Of a stretch of DNA of 64,000 nt, positions 9,101-22,151 are shown piece by piece. The stretch spans positions 166,858,243 through 166,922,242 of the forward strand of contig NC_135714.1 of the NCBI RefSeq assembly GCF_964656455.1, given 5' to 3'. Source of the stretch: Halichoerus grypus. Taxonomy: Eukaryota > Chordata > Mammalia > Carnivora > Phocidae. Positions within the stretch are counted from its first letter, which is position 1. The number at the start of each line of letters is the position of its first letter. Both the position numbers and the translations under genes were made by a program. Under the pieces are notes generated by a model, which was given only the letters and a program-made list of their open reading frames with translations, was not told the DNA's origin and did not search any database.

Positions 9101-10773
9101 CTTAGAACGCTAGCTATTAGACTTCCCTGAAAAGTGGCGCTGCCGTGCTAGCTTGATGAAACACATGGGGAGTGGTGTTCTGCCTTTCGCTGGGGCCTGA
9201 GTCTCACTCGCAGAAAGCTTTGGACTCCCTTGCAGTGCTCTCACGCACGCACACAACAAAATGCTTCCACCCTCAGGAGCAGCTGTTTTACCTGCAGCAC
9301 AGGCTCTCTACCGAGTTTTTCCTTCGAGTTAGGTGGCTGTGTTTCAGCCTGCACACACACCCTGGGCAACGGTAGTAGCCCCATAACCATGATGTGAGTT
9401 GAGAGCTGCCTTCTGTGCCGGCCTGTCCCTCCACCGATATTATGATATTGAAACCGTCCCAGGGCTCCCAACCTCAGTACACCCTAAACTGCTTCGCCCT
9501 CAGAGAGGTCGACGGTAGCTAAAGCACGGTTTCTCTACAGTGTTGTTTCTTCGACTTAGAAAGCTAACTATCAGACTTCCATGCAAAAGTGGGGCCGCAG
9601 TATTAGATTCATGGAGCAAGTGGGGAGTCGTGTTCTGGCTTCTTCTGGGGCCTGGGTCTCACAAGGAAAATGCTTTTGGACTCACTTGCTGTGCACTCAC
9701 GCATGCACACCACACAATGCGTCCACCCTGAGGCATGGCTCTTTTAGCCGAAGCAGGAATTCTCTACAGAGTTGTTCCTTTGAGTTAGGCGGTTGGCTTA
9801 TGGCCTGCAGGAACACACGGGGCAAGGGTACTGGCCTCATAAACAAGAGGTGAGTTGAGAGCTGCCTTCCGCACCGGCCTGTTTCTCACTCCATTTCACG
9901 TATGGGACCCTTTCCCGGTCTCTCATACACGAACACTATACAACTCCTGCGGCTTCAGGAACTGCAATGTTAGCTAAAGCGCAGTAACGCTACAGCATTG
10001 ATTCTTGGTGTTAGTAGTCTGGTAGGCGAATGAGCTGCACCTGGGATTCTTGACAGGCTTGTTTCTTCCCAGTCAGTGTCGAGCACATAGCATTCCAAGC
10101 ACACATGGAGCAGTAGTGTTAGCTTCAGGTAGCAAGAGCTGAGTCCAGAGGTGCCTTCTGCCCGGACCTATTTCTCCCTTGGTTTCACGTATGGAACCCG
10201 TTCCCCAGGCTCTCAGCCACGGTACTCCGTGTAATACTTCCTCCATCTAGAGGTCGACGGTAGCTAAAGCAGGGTTTCTCTACAGTGTTGTTTCTTCGAG
10301 TTAGAACACTAGGTGTTAGACTTCCATGCAAAAGTGGGGCTGCCGTGCTAGCGTGATGAAACACATGGGGAGTCGTGTTCTGCCTTCTGCTGGGGCCTGA
10401 GGCTCACTCACAAAAGGCTTTGGACTCCCTTGCAGGGCTCTCATGCACGCACACAACATAATGCTTCCACCTTCAAGAGCGGCTCTTTTAGCTGAAGCAT
10501 GGATTCTCCAGCGAGTTTTTCCTTCGAGTTAGGCGGTTTTCATGAAGCCTGCACACACACCCGGGGCAACGGTACTAGCCCCATAACCATGGTGTGAGTT
10601 GAGAGCTGCCTTCTCTCCGGGCTGTCTCTCCCTCGATTTTAGGAAACGGAACCCGTCCCCAGGCTCTCACCCACCGTACACCCTAAACTGCTTCCTCCCA
10701 CACAGAGGTCGTCGGTAGCTAAAGCACGGTTTCTCTTCAGTGTTGTTTCTCCGAGTTAGAACGCTTGCTATTA
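6140..10773. repeat. satellite block of unit 2 (left type, haplotype a)
   Basis: 4634 bp, collinear with unit 1. Haplotype a markers are gctagCttgatg near 9150, three Cs in CTTTCCCGG near 9910, ACACTAGGTG near 10307, CTGGGGCC near 10390 and ACATAATGC near 10457. Unit 4 shares all of these, while the intervening unit 3 does not. The block begins with the left-type CCATAAGC just after the L1. Confidence 0.93.
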
Positions 10774-11476
10774 ATGTCCACAATAGCCAAACTGTGGAAA
10801 GAGCCAAGATGTCCACCAACAGATGAATGGATAAAGAAGAGGGGGTATATATATATATATACAATGGAATATTATGCAGCCATCAAAAGGAATGAGATCT
10901 TGCCCTCTGCAACGACGTGGATGGAACTGGAGGGTATCATGCTGAGCGAAATAAGTCAAACAGAGAAAGACATGTATCATATGACCTCACTGATATGAGG
11001 AATTCTTAATCTCAGGAAACAAACTGAGGGTTGCTGGAGTGGGGGCTGGGGTGGGAGGGATGGGGTCACTGGGTGTTGGACACTGGGGAGGGTATGTGTT
11101 CTGGTAAGCGCTGTGAATTGTGCAAGACTGTTGAATCTCAGATCTGTACCTCTGAAACAAATAATGCAATATATGTTAAGAAAGAAAAAAAGAAGAAGAA
11201 GAATGTAGCAGGAGGGGAAGAATGAAGGGGGGAAAATCGGAGGGGGAAAAGAACCATGAGAGACGATGGACTCTGAAAAACAAACTGAGGGTTCTAGAGG
11301 GGAGGGGGGTGGGAGGATGGGTTAGCCTGGTGATGGGTATTGAGCAGGGCACGATCTGCATGGAGCACTGGGTGATATGCACAAACAATGAATCATGGAA
11401 CACTATATCTAAAACTAATGATGTAATGTATGGGGATTAACATAACAATAAAAACATTTAATAATAATAATAATAA
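10774..11476 (+). mobile_element. LINE-1 tail, unit 2
   Basis: 703 bp with (TA)8. Target-site copies are at 10758-10773 and 11477-11492. No difference from the unit 1 copy was noticed by eye. Confidence 0.92.
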
Positions 11477-14400
11477 AGAACGCTTGCTATTAGACTTCCA
11501 TAAGCAAAAGTGGGGCCGCAGTGCTAGCTTCATGAAACAAGTGGGGAGTCGTGTTCTGTCTTCTGCCGGGGCCTGAGTCCCACACGGAAAATGGGTCTGG
11601 ACTCCCTTGCAGTGCTCTCACGCACGCACACAACAAAATGCTGCCACCCTCAGGAGCAGCTGTTTTACCTGCAGCACAGGCTCTCAACCGAGTTTTTCCT
11701 TCGAGTTAGGTGGCTGTGTTTAAGCCTGCACACACACCCTGGGCAATGGTACTAGCCCCATAACCATGATGTGATTTGAGAGCTGCCTTCTGTACCGGCC
11801 TGTCTCTCCCCGATATTACGATATTGAAACCGTCCCAGGGCTCTCAGCCACAGTACACCCTAAACTGCTTCGCCCACACAGAGGTCGACGGTAGCTAAAG
11901 CACGGCTTCTCTACAGTGTTGTTTCTTCGAGTTAGAACGCTAGCTATTAGACTTCCATGCAAAAGTGGGGCTGCCGTGCTAGCGTGATGAAACACATGGG
12001 GAGTCGTGTTCTGCCTTTCGCTGGGGCCTGAGTCTCACTCGCAAAAAGCTTTGGACTCCCTTGCAGTGCTCTCACGCACGCACACAACAAAATGCTTGCA
12101 CCCTCAGGAGCAGCTCTTTTACCTGCAGCACAGGCTCTCTACCGAGTTTTTCCTTCGAGTTAGGTGGCTGTGTTTAAGCCTGCACACACCCACGGGGCAA
12201 CGGAACTAGCCCCATAACCATGTAGTGAGTTCAGATCTGCCTTATGTGCCAGCCTGTCTCTCCCCCGATATTATGAAATGGAAACCGTCCCCAGGCTCTC
12301 AGCCACAGAACACCCTAAACTGCTTCGCCCACAGAGAGGTCGACGGTAGCTAAAGCACAGTTTCTCTACAGTGTTGTTTCTCCGAGTTAGAAAGCTAGCT
12401 GTTAGACTTCCATGCAAAAGTGGGGCCGCAGTCCTAGCTTCATGGAGCAAGTGGGGAGTCGTGTTCTGGCTTCTTCCGGGGCCTGGGTCTCACAAGGAAA
12501 ATGCTTTTGGACTCACTTGCAGTGCGCTCACGCATGCACACAGCAAAATGCGTCCACCCTGAGGCATGGCTCTTTTAGCCGAAGCAGGAATTCCCTACAG
12601 AGTTGTTCCTTTGAGTTAGGTGGTTGGCTTTAGGCCTGCAGGCACCCCCGGGGCAAGGGCACTAGCCTCATCAACCAGAGGTGACTTGAGAGCTGCCTTC
12701 CGCACCGGCCTGTTTCTCACTCCATTTCACGTCTGGGACCCTTTCCCCGGTCTCTCGTACACGAGCAGGGTCAAATTCCTCCTGCTTCAGGAACGGCAAT
12801 GTTAACTCAAGCGCAGTCACTCGAGAGGATTGATTCTTGGTGTTAGTAGCCTGGGAACTAGGCATCCAGGCACACAGGGTACAGCAGTGCTAATCTCCTC
12901 AAACAAGAGGTGAGTCGACAGCAGCCTTCCTTCCAGGCCTGCTTCTCACTCCGAGTTACGTTTAGGTTCCATTTCTCATGCTTTCACAAAAACACACAAC
13001 AGATGAAGTGCACGCTCAGGAAGGGCGATCTTTGCTGAGGCACGGGTTCTCTACAGTTTTGTTCCTTTGCGTTGCGTGGATGGCACTGAGGACTCCACGC
13101 ACACACGGGAGAGCCGATCTAGTTTCCCGAAACAAGAGTTGAGTCCATAGGGGCCTTCTGCCCATGCTTATTTCTCCCTCCGAATTCGGCTGGGACTCCT
13201 TCCCCAGGTTTGCACTCAAGCAGACTTGAAAATGCTGCCACCCTGTGGAGAGGCGGAGGAGCTGAAGCTGGGGTTCTTGAGCGGCTTCTTTCTGCCAAAT
13301 CAGTGTGGAGCCCTTAGCATTCCTATGCACACATGGAGCCGAAGTGTTAGCTTCAGGTAACAAGAGCTGAGTCGAGAGGAGCCTTCTGGCCCGGACTCCT
13401 TCTCCCTCGGTTTCACGTAAGGAACCCGTTCCTCAGGCTCTCACCCACGGTAGCCTGGAAAGTGCTTCCTCCCTCAGAGAGGTGGATGGTAGCTAAAGCA
13501 CGGTTTCTCTACCGTGTTGTTTCTTCCAGGGAGAACGCTAGCGATTAGATTTCCATGCAAAAGTAGGGCCGCAGTGCTAGCTAAATGAAACACACGGGGA
13601 GTCGTCTTCTGCCTTTTGCTGGGGCCTGAGTCTCACTCGCAGAAACTTTGGACTCCCTTGCAGTCCTCTCACGCACGCACACAACCAAATGCTTCCACCC
13701 TCAGGAGCGGCTGTTTGAGCTGAAGCACGGATTCTCTACCGTGTTTTTCCTTTGAGTTAGGTGGCTGTCTTTCAGCCTGCACACACACCCAGGGCAACGG
13801 TACTAGCCCCATAACCATGATGTGAGTTGAGAGCTGCCTTCTGTACCGGCCTGTCTCTCCCCCGATTTTACAAAATGGAAAATGTCCCCAGGCTCTCAGC
13901 CACAGTACACCCTAAACTGCTTCGCCCACAGAGAGGTCGACGGTAGCTAAAGCACGGTTTCTCTACTGTGTAGTTTCTTCGAGTTAGAACGCTAGCTCTT
14001 AGACTTCCATGCAAATGTGGGGCTGCCGTGCTAGCTTGGTAAAACACATGGGGAGTCGTGTTCTGCCTTTCGCTGGGGCCTGAGTCTCACTCGCAAAATG
14101 CTTTGGACTCCCTTGCAGTGCTCTCACGCACGCACACAACAAAAGGCTTCCACCCTTAGGAGCAGCTGTTTTACCTGCAGCTCGGATTCCCTACCGAGTT
14201 TTTCCTTCGAGTTAAGTGGCTGTCTTTAAGCCTGCACACACCCACGGGGCAACGGAACTAGCCCCTTAAGCATGTAGTGAGTTGAGAGCTGCCTTCTGTA
14301 CCGGACTGTCTCTCCCCCTATATTCCGAAATGGAAACCGTCCCCAGGCTGCCAGCCACAGTACACCCTAAACTGCTTCGCCCACACAGAGGTCGACGGTA

Positions 14401-16111
14401 GCTAAAGCACGGCTTCTCTACAGTGTTGTTTCTTCGACTTAGAACGCTAGCTATTAGACTTCCCTGAAAAGTGGCGCTGCCGTGCTAGGTTGATGAAACA
14501 CATGGGGAGTGGTGTTCTGCCTTTCGCTGGGGCCTGAGTCTCACTCGCAGAAAGCTTTGGACTCCCTTGCAGTGCTCTCACGCACGCACACAACAAAATG
14601 CTTCCACCCTCAGGAGCAGCTGTTTTACCTGCAGCACAGGCTCTCTACCGAGTTTTTCCTTCGAGTTAGGTGGCTGTGTTTCAGCCTGCACACACACCCT
14701 GGGCAACGGTAGTAGCCCCATAACCATGATGTGAGTTGAGAGCTGCCTTCTGTGCCGGCCTGTCCCTCCACCGATATTATGATATTGAAACCGTCCCAGG
14801 GCTCCCAACCTCAGTACACCCTAAACTGCTTCGCCCTCAGAGAGGTCGACGGTAGCTAAAGCACGGTTTCTCTACAGTGTTGTTTCTTCGACTTAGAAAG
14901 CTAACTATCAGACTTCCATGCAAAAGTGGGGCCGCAGTATTAGATTCATGGAGCAAGTGGGGAGTCGTGTTCTGGCTTCTTCTGGGGCCTGGGTCTCACA
15001 AGGAAAATGCTTTTGGACTCACTTGCTGTGCACTCACGCATGCACACCACACAATGCGTCCACCCTGAGGCATGGCTCTTTTAGCCGAAGCAGGAATTCT
15101 CTACAGAGTTGTTCCTTTGAGTTAGGCGGTTGGCTTATGGCCTGCAGGAACACACGGGGCAAGGGTACTGGCCTCATAAACAAGAGGTGAGTTGAGAGCT
15201 GCCTTCCGCACCGGCCTGTTTCTCACTCCATTTCACGTATGGGACCCTTTCCCCGGTCTCTCATACACGAACACTATACAACTCCTGCGGCTTCAGGAAC
15301 TGCAATGTTAGCTAAAGCGCAGTAACGCTACAGCATTGATTCTTGGTGTTAGTAGTCTGGTAGGCGAATGAGCTGCACCTGGGATTCTTGACAGGCTTGT
15401 TTCTTCCCAGTCAGTGTCGAGCACATAGCATTCCAAGCACACATGGAGCAGTAGTGTTAGCTTCAGGTAGCAAGAGCTGAGTCCAGAGGTGCCTTCTGCC
15501 CGGACCTATTTCTCCCTTGGTTTCACGTATGGAACCCGTTCCCCAGGCTCTCAGCCACGGTACTCCGTGTAATACTTCCTCCATCTAGAGGTCGACGGTA
15601 GCTAAAGCAGGGTTTCTCTACAGTGTTGTTTCTTCGAGTTAGAACACTAGCTGTTAGACTTCCATGCAAAAGTGGGGCTGCCGTGCTAGCGTGATGAAAC
15701 ACATGGGGAGTCGTGTTCTGCCTTCTGCTGTGGCCTGAGGCTCACTCACAAAAGGCTTTGGACTCCCTTGCAGGGCTCTCATGCACGCACACAACAGAAT
15801 GCTTCCACCTTCAAGAGCGGCTCTTTTAGCTGAAGCATGGATTCTCCAGCGAGTTTTTCCTTCGAGTTAGGCGGTTTTCATGAAGCCTGCACACACACCC
15901 GGGGCAACGGTACTAGCCCCATAACCATGGTGTGAGTTGAGAGCTGCCTTCTCTCCGGGCTGTCTCTCCCTCGATTTTAGGAAACGGAACCCGTCCCCAG
16001 GCTCTCACCCACCGTACACCCTAAACTGCTTCCTCCCACACAGAGGTCGTCGGTAGCTAAAGCACGGTTTCTCTTCAGTGTTGTTTCTCCGAGTTAGAAC
16101 GCTTGCTATTA
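11477..16111. repeat. satellite block of unit 3 (left type, haplotype b)
   Basis: 4635 bp. It differs from unit 2 at G14489 (gctaGGttg), four Cs at 15251-15254 (the source of the extra base), C15651 (ACTAGCTG), T15731 (CTGTGGCC) and G15797 (CAGAATGC). Unit 5 carries the same set. The CTGTGGCC and CAGAATGC variants were seen only in units 3 and 5. Confidence 0.93.
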
Positions 16112-16814
16112 ATGTCCACAATAGCCAAACTGTGGAAAGAGCCAAGATGTCCACCAACAGATGAATGGATAAAGAAGAGGGGGTATATATATATATATAC
16201 AATGGAATATTATGCAGCCATCAAAAGGAATGAGATCTTGCCCTCTGCAACGACGTGGATGGAACTGGAGGGTATCATGCTGAGCGAAATAAGTCAAACA
16301 GAGAAAGACATGTATCATATGACCTCACTGATATGAGGAATTCTTAATCTCAGGAAACAAACTGAGGGTTGCTGGAGTGGGGGCTGGGGTGGGAGGGATG
16401 GGGTCACTGGGTGTTGGACACTGGGGAGGGTATGTGTTCTGGTAAGCGCTGTGAATTGTGCAAGACTGTTGAATCTCAGATCTGTACCTCTGAAACAAAT
16501 AATGCAATATATGTTAAGAAAGAAAAAAAGAAGAAGAAGAATGTAGCAGGAGGGGAAGAATGAAGGGGGGGAAATCGGAGGGGGAAAAGAACCATGAGAG
16601 ACGATGGACTCTGAAAAACAAACTGAGGGTTCTAGAGGGGAGGGGGGTGGGAGGATGGGTTAGCCTGGTGATGGGTATTGAGCAGGGCACGATCTGCATG
16701 GAGCACTGGGTGATATGCACAAACAATGAATCATGGAACACTATATCTAAAACTAATGATGTAATGTATGGGGATTAACATAACAATAAAAACATTTAAT
16801 AATAATAATAATAA
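16112..16814 (+). mobile_element. LINE-1 tail, unit 3
   Basis: 703 bp with (TA)8. A private change near 16570 reads GGGGGGGAAATCGG where other copies have one more A and one fewer G. Target-site copies are at 16096-16111 and 16815-16830. Confidence 0.92.
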
Positions 16815-19800
16815 AGAACGCTTGCTATTAGACTTCCATAAGCAAAAGTGGGGCCGCAGTGCTAGCTTCATGAAACAAGTGGGGAGTCGTGTTCTGTCTT
16901 CTGCCGGGGCCTGAGTCCCACACGGAAAATGGGTCTGGACTCCCTTGCAGTGCTCTCACGCACGCACACAACAAAATGCTGCCACCCTCAGGAGCAGCTG
17001 TTTTACCTGCAGCACAGGCTCTCAACCGAGTTTTTCCTTCGAGTTAGGTGGCTGTGTTTAAGCCTGCACACACACCCTGGGCAATGGTACTAGCCCCATA
17101 ACCATGATGTGATTTGAGAGCTGCCTTCTGTACCGGCCTGTCTCTCCCCGATATTACGATATTGAAACCGTCCCAGGGCTCTCAGCCACAGTACACCCTA
17201 AACTGCTTCGCCCACACAGAGGTCGACGGTAGCTAAAGCACGGCTTCTCTACAGTGTTGTTTCTTCGAGTTAGAACGCTAGCTATTAGACTTCCATGCAA
17301 AAGTGGGGCTGCCGTGCTAGCGTGATGAAACACATGGGGAGTCGTGTTCTGCCTTTCGCTGGGGCCTGAGTCTCACTCGCAAAAAGCTTTGGACTCCCTT
17401 GCAGTGCTCTCACGCACGCACACAACAAAATGCTTGCACCCTCAGGAGCAGCTCTTTTACCTGCAGCACAGGCTCTCTACCGAGTTTTTCCTTCGAGTTA
17501 GGTGGCTGTGTTTAAGCCTGCACACACCCACGGGGCAACGGAACTAGCCCCATAACCATGTAGTGAGTTCAGATCTGCCTTATGTGCCAGCCTGTCTCTC
17601 CCCCGATATTATGAAATGGAAACCGTCCCCAGGCTCTCAGCCACAGAACACCCTAAACTGCTTCGCCCACAGAGAGGTCGACGGTAGCTAAAGCACAGTT
17701 TCTCTACAGTGTTGTTTCTCCGAGTTAGAAAGCTAGCTGTTAGACTTCCATGCAAAAGTGGGGCCGCAGTCCTAGCTTCATGGAGCAAGTGGGGAGTCGT
17801 GTTCTGGCTTCTTCCGGGGCCTGGGTCTCACAAGGAAAATGCTTTTGGACTCACTTGCAGTGCGCTCACGCATGCACACAGCAAAATGCGTCCACCCTGA
17901 GGCATGGCTCTTTTAGCCGAAGCAGGAATTCCCTACAGAGTTGTTCCTTTGAGTTAGGTGGTTGGCTTTAGGCCTGCAGGCACCCCCGGGGCAAGGGCAC
18001 TAGCCTCATCAACCAGAGGTGACTTGAGAGCTGCCTTCCGCACCGGCCTGTTTCTCACTCCATTTCACGTCTGGGACCCTTTCCCCGGTCTCTCGTACAC
18101 GAGCAGGGTCAAATTCCTCCTGCTTCAGGAACGGCAATGTTAACTCAAGCGCAGTCACTCGAGAGGATTGATTCTTGGTGTTAGTAGCCTGGGAACTAGG
18201 CATCCAGGCACACAGGGTACAGCAGTGCTAATCTCCTCAAACAAGAGGTGAGTCGACAGCAGCCTTCCTTCCAGGCCTGCTTCTCACTCCGAGTTACGTT
18301 TAGGTTCCATTTCTCATGCTTTCACAAAAACACACAACAGATGAAGTGCACGCTCAGGAAGGGCGATCTTTGCTGAGGCACGGGTTCTCTACAGTTTTGT
18401 TCCTTTGCGTTGCGTGGATGGCACTGAGGACTCCACGCACACACGGGAGAGCCGATCTAGTTTCCCGAAACAAGAGTTGAGTCCATAGGGGCCTTCTGCC
18501 CATGCTTATTTCTCCCTCCGAATTCGGCTGGGACTCCTTCCCCAGGTTTGCACTCAAGCAGACTTGAAAATGCTGCCACCCTGTGGAGAGGCGGAGGAGC
18601 TGAAGCTGGGGTTCTTGAGCGGCTTCTTTCTGCCAAATCAGTGTGGAGCCCTTAGCATTCCTATGCACACATGGAGCCGAAGTGTTAGCTTCAGGTAACA
18701 AGAGCTGAGTCGAGAGGAGCCTTCTGGCCCGGACTCCTTCTCCCTCGGTTTCACGTAAGGAACCCGTTCCTCAGGCTCTCACCCACGGTAGCCTGGAAAG
18801 TGCTTCCTCCCTCAGAGAGGTGGATGGTAGCTAAAGCACGGTTTCTCTACCGTGTTGTTTCTTCCAGGGAGAACGCTAGCGATTAGATTTCCATGCAAAA
18901 GTAGGGCCGCAGTGCTAGCTAAATGAAACACACGGGGAGTCGTCTTCTGCCTTTTGCTGGGGCCTGAGTCTCACTCGCAGAAACTTTGGACTCCCTTGCA
19001 GTCCTCTCACGCACGCACACAACCAAATGCTTCCACCCTCAGGAGCGGCTGTTTGAGCTGAAGCACGGATTCTCTACCGTGTTTTTCCTTTGAGTTAGGT
19101 GGCTGTCTTTCAGCCTGCACACACACCCAGGGCAACGGTACTAGCCCCATAACCATGATGTGAGTTGAGAGCTGCCTTCTGTACCGGCCTGTCTCTCCCC
19201 CGATTTTACAAAATGGAAAATGTCCCCAGGCTCTCAGCCACAGTACACCCTAAACTGCTTCGCCCACAGAGAGGTCGACGGTAGCTAAAGCACGGTTTCT
19301 CTACTGTGTAGTTTCTTCGAGTTAGAACGCTAGCTCTTAGACTTCCATGCAAATGTGGGGCTGCCGTGCTAGCTTGGTAAAACACATGGGGAGTCGTGTT
19401 CTGCCTTTCGCTGGGGCCTGAGTCTCACTCGCAAAATGCTTTGGACTCCCTTGCAGTGCTCTCACGCACGCACACAACAAAAGGCTTCCACCCTTAGGAG
19501 CAGCTGTTTTACCTGCAGCTCGGATTCCCTACCGAGTTTTTCCTTCGAGTTAAGTGGCTGTCTTTAAGCCTGCACACACCCACGGGGCAACGGAACTAGC
19601 CCCTTAAGCATGTAGTGAGTTGAGAGCTGCCTTCTGTACCGGACTGTCTCTCCCCCTATATTCCGAAATGGAAACCGTCCCCAGGCTGCCAGCCACAGTA
19701 CACCCTAAACTGCTTCGCCCACACAGAGGTCGACGGTAGCTAAAGCACGGCTTCTCTACAGTGTTGTTTCTTCGACTTAGAACGCTAGCTATTAGACTTC

Positions 19801-21448
19801 CCTGAAAAGTGGCGCTGCCGTGCTAGCTTGATGAAACACATGGGGAGTGGTGTTCTGCCTTTCGCTGGGGCCTGAGTCTCACTCGCAGAAAGCTTTGGAC
19901 TCCCTTGCAGTGCTCTCACGCACGCACACAACAAAATGCTTCCACCCTCAGGAGCAGCTGTTTTACCTGCAGCACAGGCTCTCTACCGAGTTTTTCCTTC
20001 GAGTTAGGTGGCTGTGTTTCAGCCTGCACACACACCCTGGGCAACGGTAGTAGCCCCATAACCATGATGTGAGTTGAGAGCTGCCTTCTGTGCCGGCCTG
20101 TCCCTCCACCGATATTATGATATTGAAACCGTCCCAGGGCTCCCAACCTCAGTACACCCTAAACTGCTTCGCCCTCAGAGAGGTCGACGGTAGCTAAAGC
20201 ACGGTTTCTCTACAGTGTTGTTTCTTCGACTTAGAAAGCTAACTATCAGACTTCCATGCAAAAGTGGGGCCGCAGTATTAGATTCATGGAGCAAGTGGGG
20301 AGTCGTGTTCTGGCTTCTTCTGGGGCCTGGGTCTCACAAGGAAAATGCTTTTGGACTCACTTGCTGTGCACTCACGCATGCACACCACACAATGCGTCCA
20401 CCCTGAGGCATGGCTCTTTTAGCCGAAGCAGGAATTCTCTACAGAGTTGTTCCTTTGAGTTAGGCGGTTGGCTTATGGCCTGCAGGAACACACGGGGCAA
20501 GGGTACTGGCCTCATAAACAAGAGGTGAGTTGAGAGCTGCCTTCCGCACCGGCCTGTTTCTCACTCCATTTCACGTATGGGACCCTTTCCCGGTCTCTCA
20601 TACACGAACACTATACAACTCCTGCGGCTTCAGGAACTGCAATGTTAGCTAAAGCGCAGTAACGCTACAGCATTGATTCTTGGTGTTAGTAGTCTGGTAG
20701 GCGAATGAGCTGCACCTGGGATTCTTGACAGGCTTGTTTCTTCCCAGTCAGTGTCGAGCACATAGCATTCCAAGCACACATGGAGCAGTAGTGTTAGCTT
20801 CAGGTAGCAAGAGCTGAGTCCAGAGGTGCCTTCTGCCCGGACCTATTTCTCCCTTGGTTTCACGTATGGAACCCGTTCCCCAGGCTCTCAGCCACGGTAC
20901 TCCGTGTAATACTTCCTCCATCTAGAGGTCGACGGTAGCTAAAGCAGGGTTTCTCTACAGTGTTGTTTCTTCGAGTTAGAACACTAGGTGTTAGACTTCC
21001 ATGCAAAAGTGGGGCTGCCGTGCTAGCGTGATGAAACACATGGGGAGTCGTGTTCTGCCTTCTGCTGGGGCCTGAGGCTCACTCACAAAAGGCTTTGGAC
21101 TCCCTTGCAGGGCTCTCATGCACGCACACAACATAATGCTTCCACCTTCAAGAGCGGCTCTTTTAGCTGAAGCATGGATTCTCCAGCGAGTTTTTCCTTC
21201 GAGTTAGGCGGTTTTCATGAAGCCTGCACACACACCCGGGGCAACGGTACTAGCCCCATAACCATGGTGTGAGTTGAGAGCTGCCTTCTCTCCGGGCTGT
21301 CTCTCCCTCGATTTTAGGAAACGGAACCCGTCCCCAGGCTCTCACCCACCGTACACCCTAAACTGCTTCCTCCCACACAGAGGTCGTCGGTAGCTAAAGC
21401 ACGGTTTCTCTTCAGTGTTGTTTCTCCGAGTTAGAACGCTTGCTATTA
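16815..21448. repeat. satellite block of unit 4 (left type, haplotype a)
   Basis: 4634 bp. It carries the unit 2 marker set (gctagCttg near 19825, CTTTCCCGG near 20585, ACACTAGGTG near 20982, CTGGGGCC near 21064, ACATAATGC near 21132). The alternation a-b-a-b over units 2-5 points to duplication of a two-unit block. Confidence 0.93.
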
Positions 21449-22151
21449 ATGTCCACAATAGCCAAACTGTGGAAAGAGCCAAGATGTCCACCAACAGATG
21501 AATGGATAAAGAAGAGGGGGTATATATATATATATACAATGGAATATTATGCAGCCATCAAAAGGAATGAGATCTTGCCCTCTGCAACGACGTGGATGGA
21601 ACTGGAGGGTATCATGCTGAGCGAAATAAGTCAAACAGAGAAAGACATGTATCATATGACCTCACTGATATGAGGAATTCTTAATCTCAGGAAACAAACT
21701 GAGGGTTGCTGGAGTGGGGGCTGGGGTGGGAGGGATGGGGTCACTGGGTGTTGGACACTGGGGAGGGTATGTGTTCTGGTAAGCGCTGTGAATTGTGCAA
21801 GACTGTTGAATCTCAGATCTGTACCTCTGAAACAAATAATGCAATATATGTTAAGAAAGAAAAAAAGAAGAAGAAGAATGTAGCAGGAGGGGAAGAATGA
21901 AGGGGGGAAAATCGGAGGGGGAAAAGAACCATGAGAGACGATGGACTCTGAAAAACAAACTGAGGGTTCTAGAGGGGAGGGGGGTGGGAGGATGGGTTAG
22001 CCTGGTGATGGGTATTGAGCAGGGCACGATCTGCATGGAGCACTGGGTGATATGCACAAACAATGAATCATGGAACACTATATCTAAAACTAATGATGTA
22101 ATGTATGGGGATTAACATAACAATAAAAACATTTAATAATAATAATAATAA
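21449..22151 (+). mobile_element. LINE-1 tail, unit 4
   Basis: 703 bp with (TA)8. It lacks the private G/A change of the unit 3 copy. Target-site copies are at 21433-21448 and 22152-22167. Confidence 0.92.
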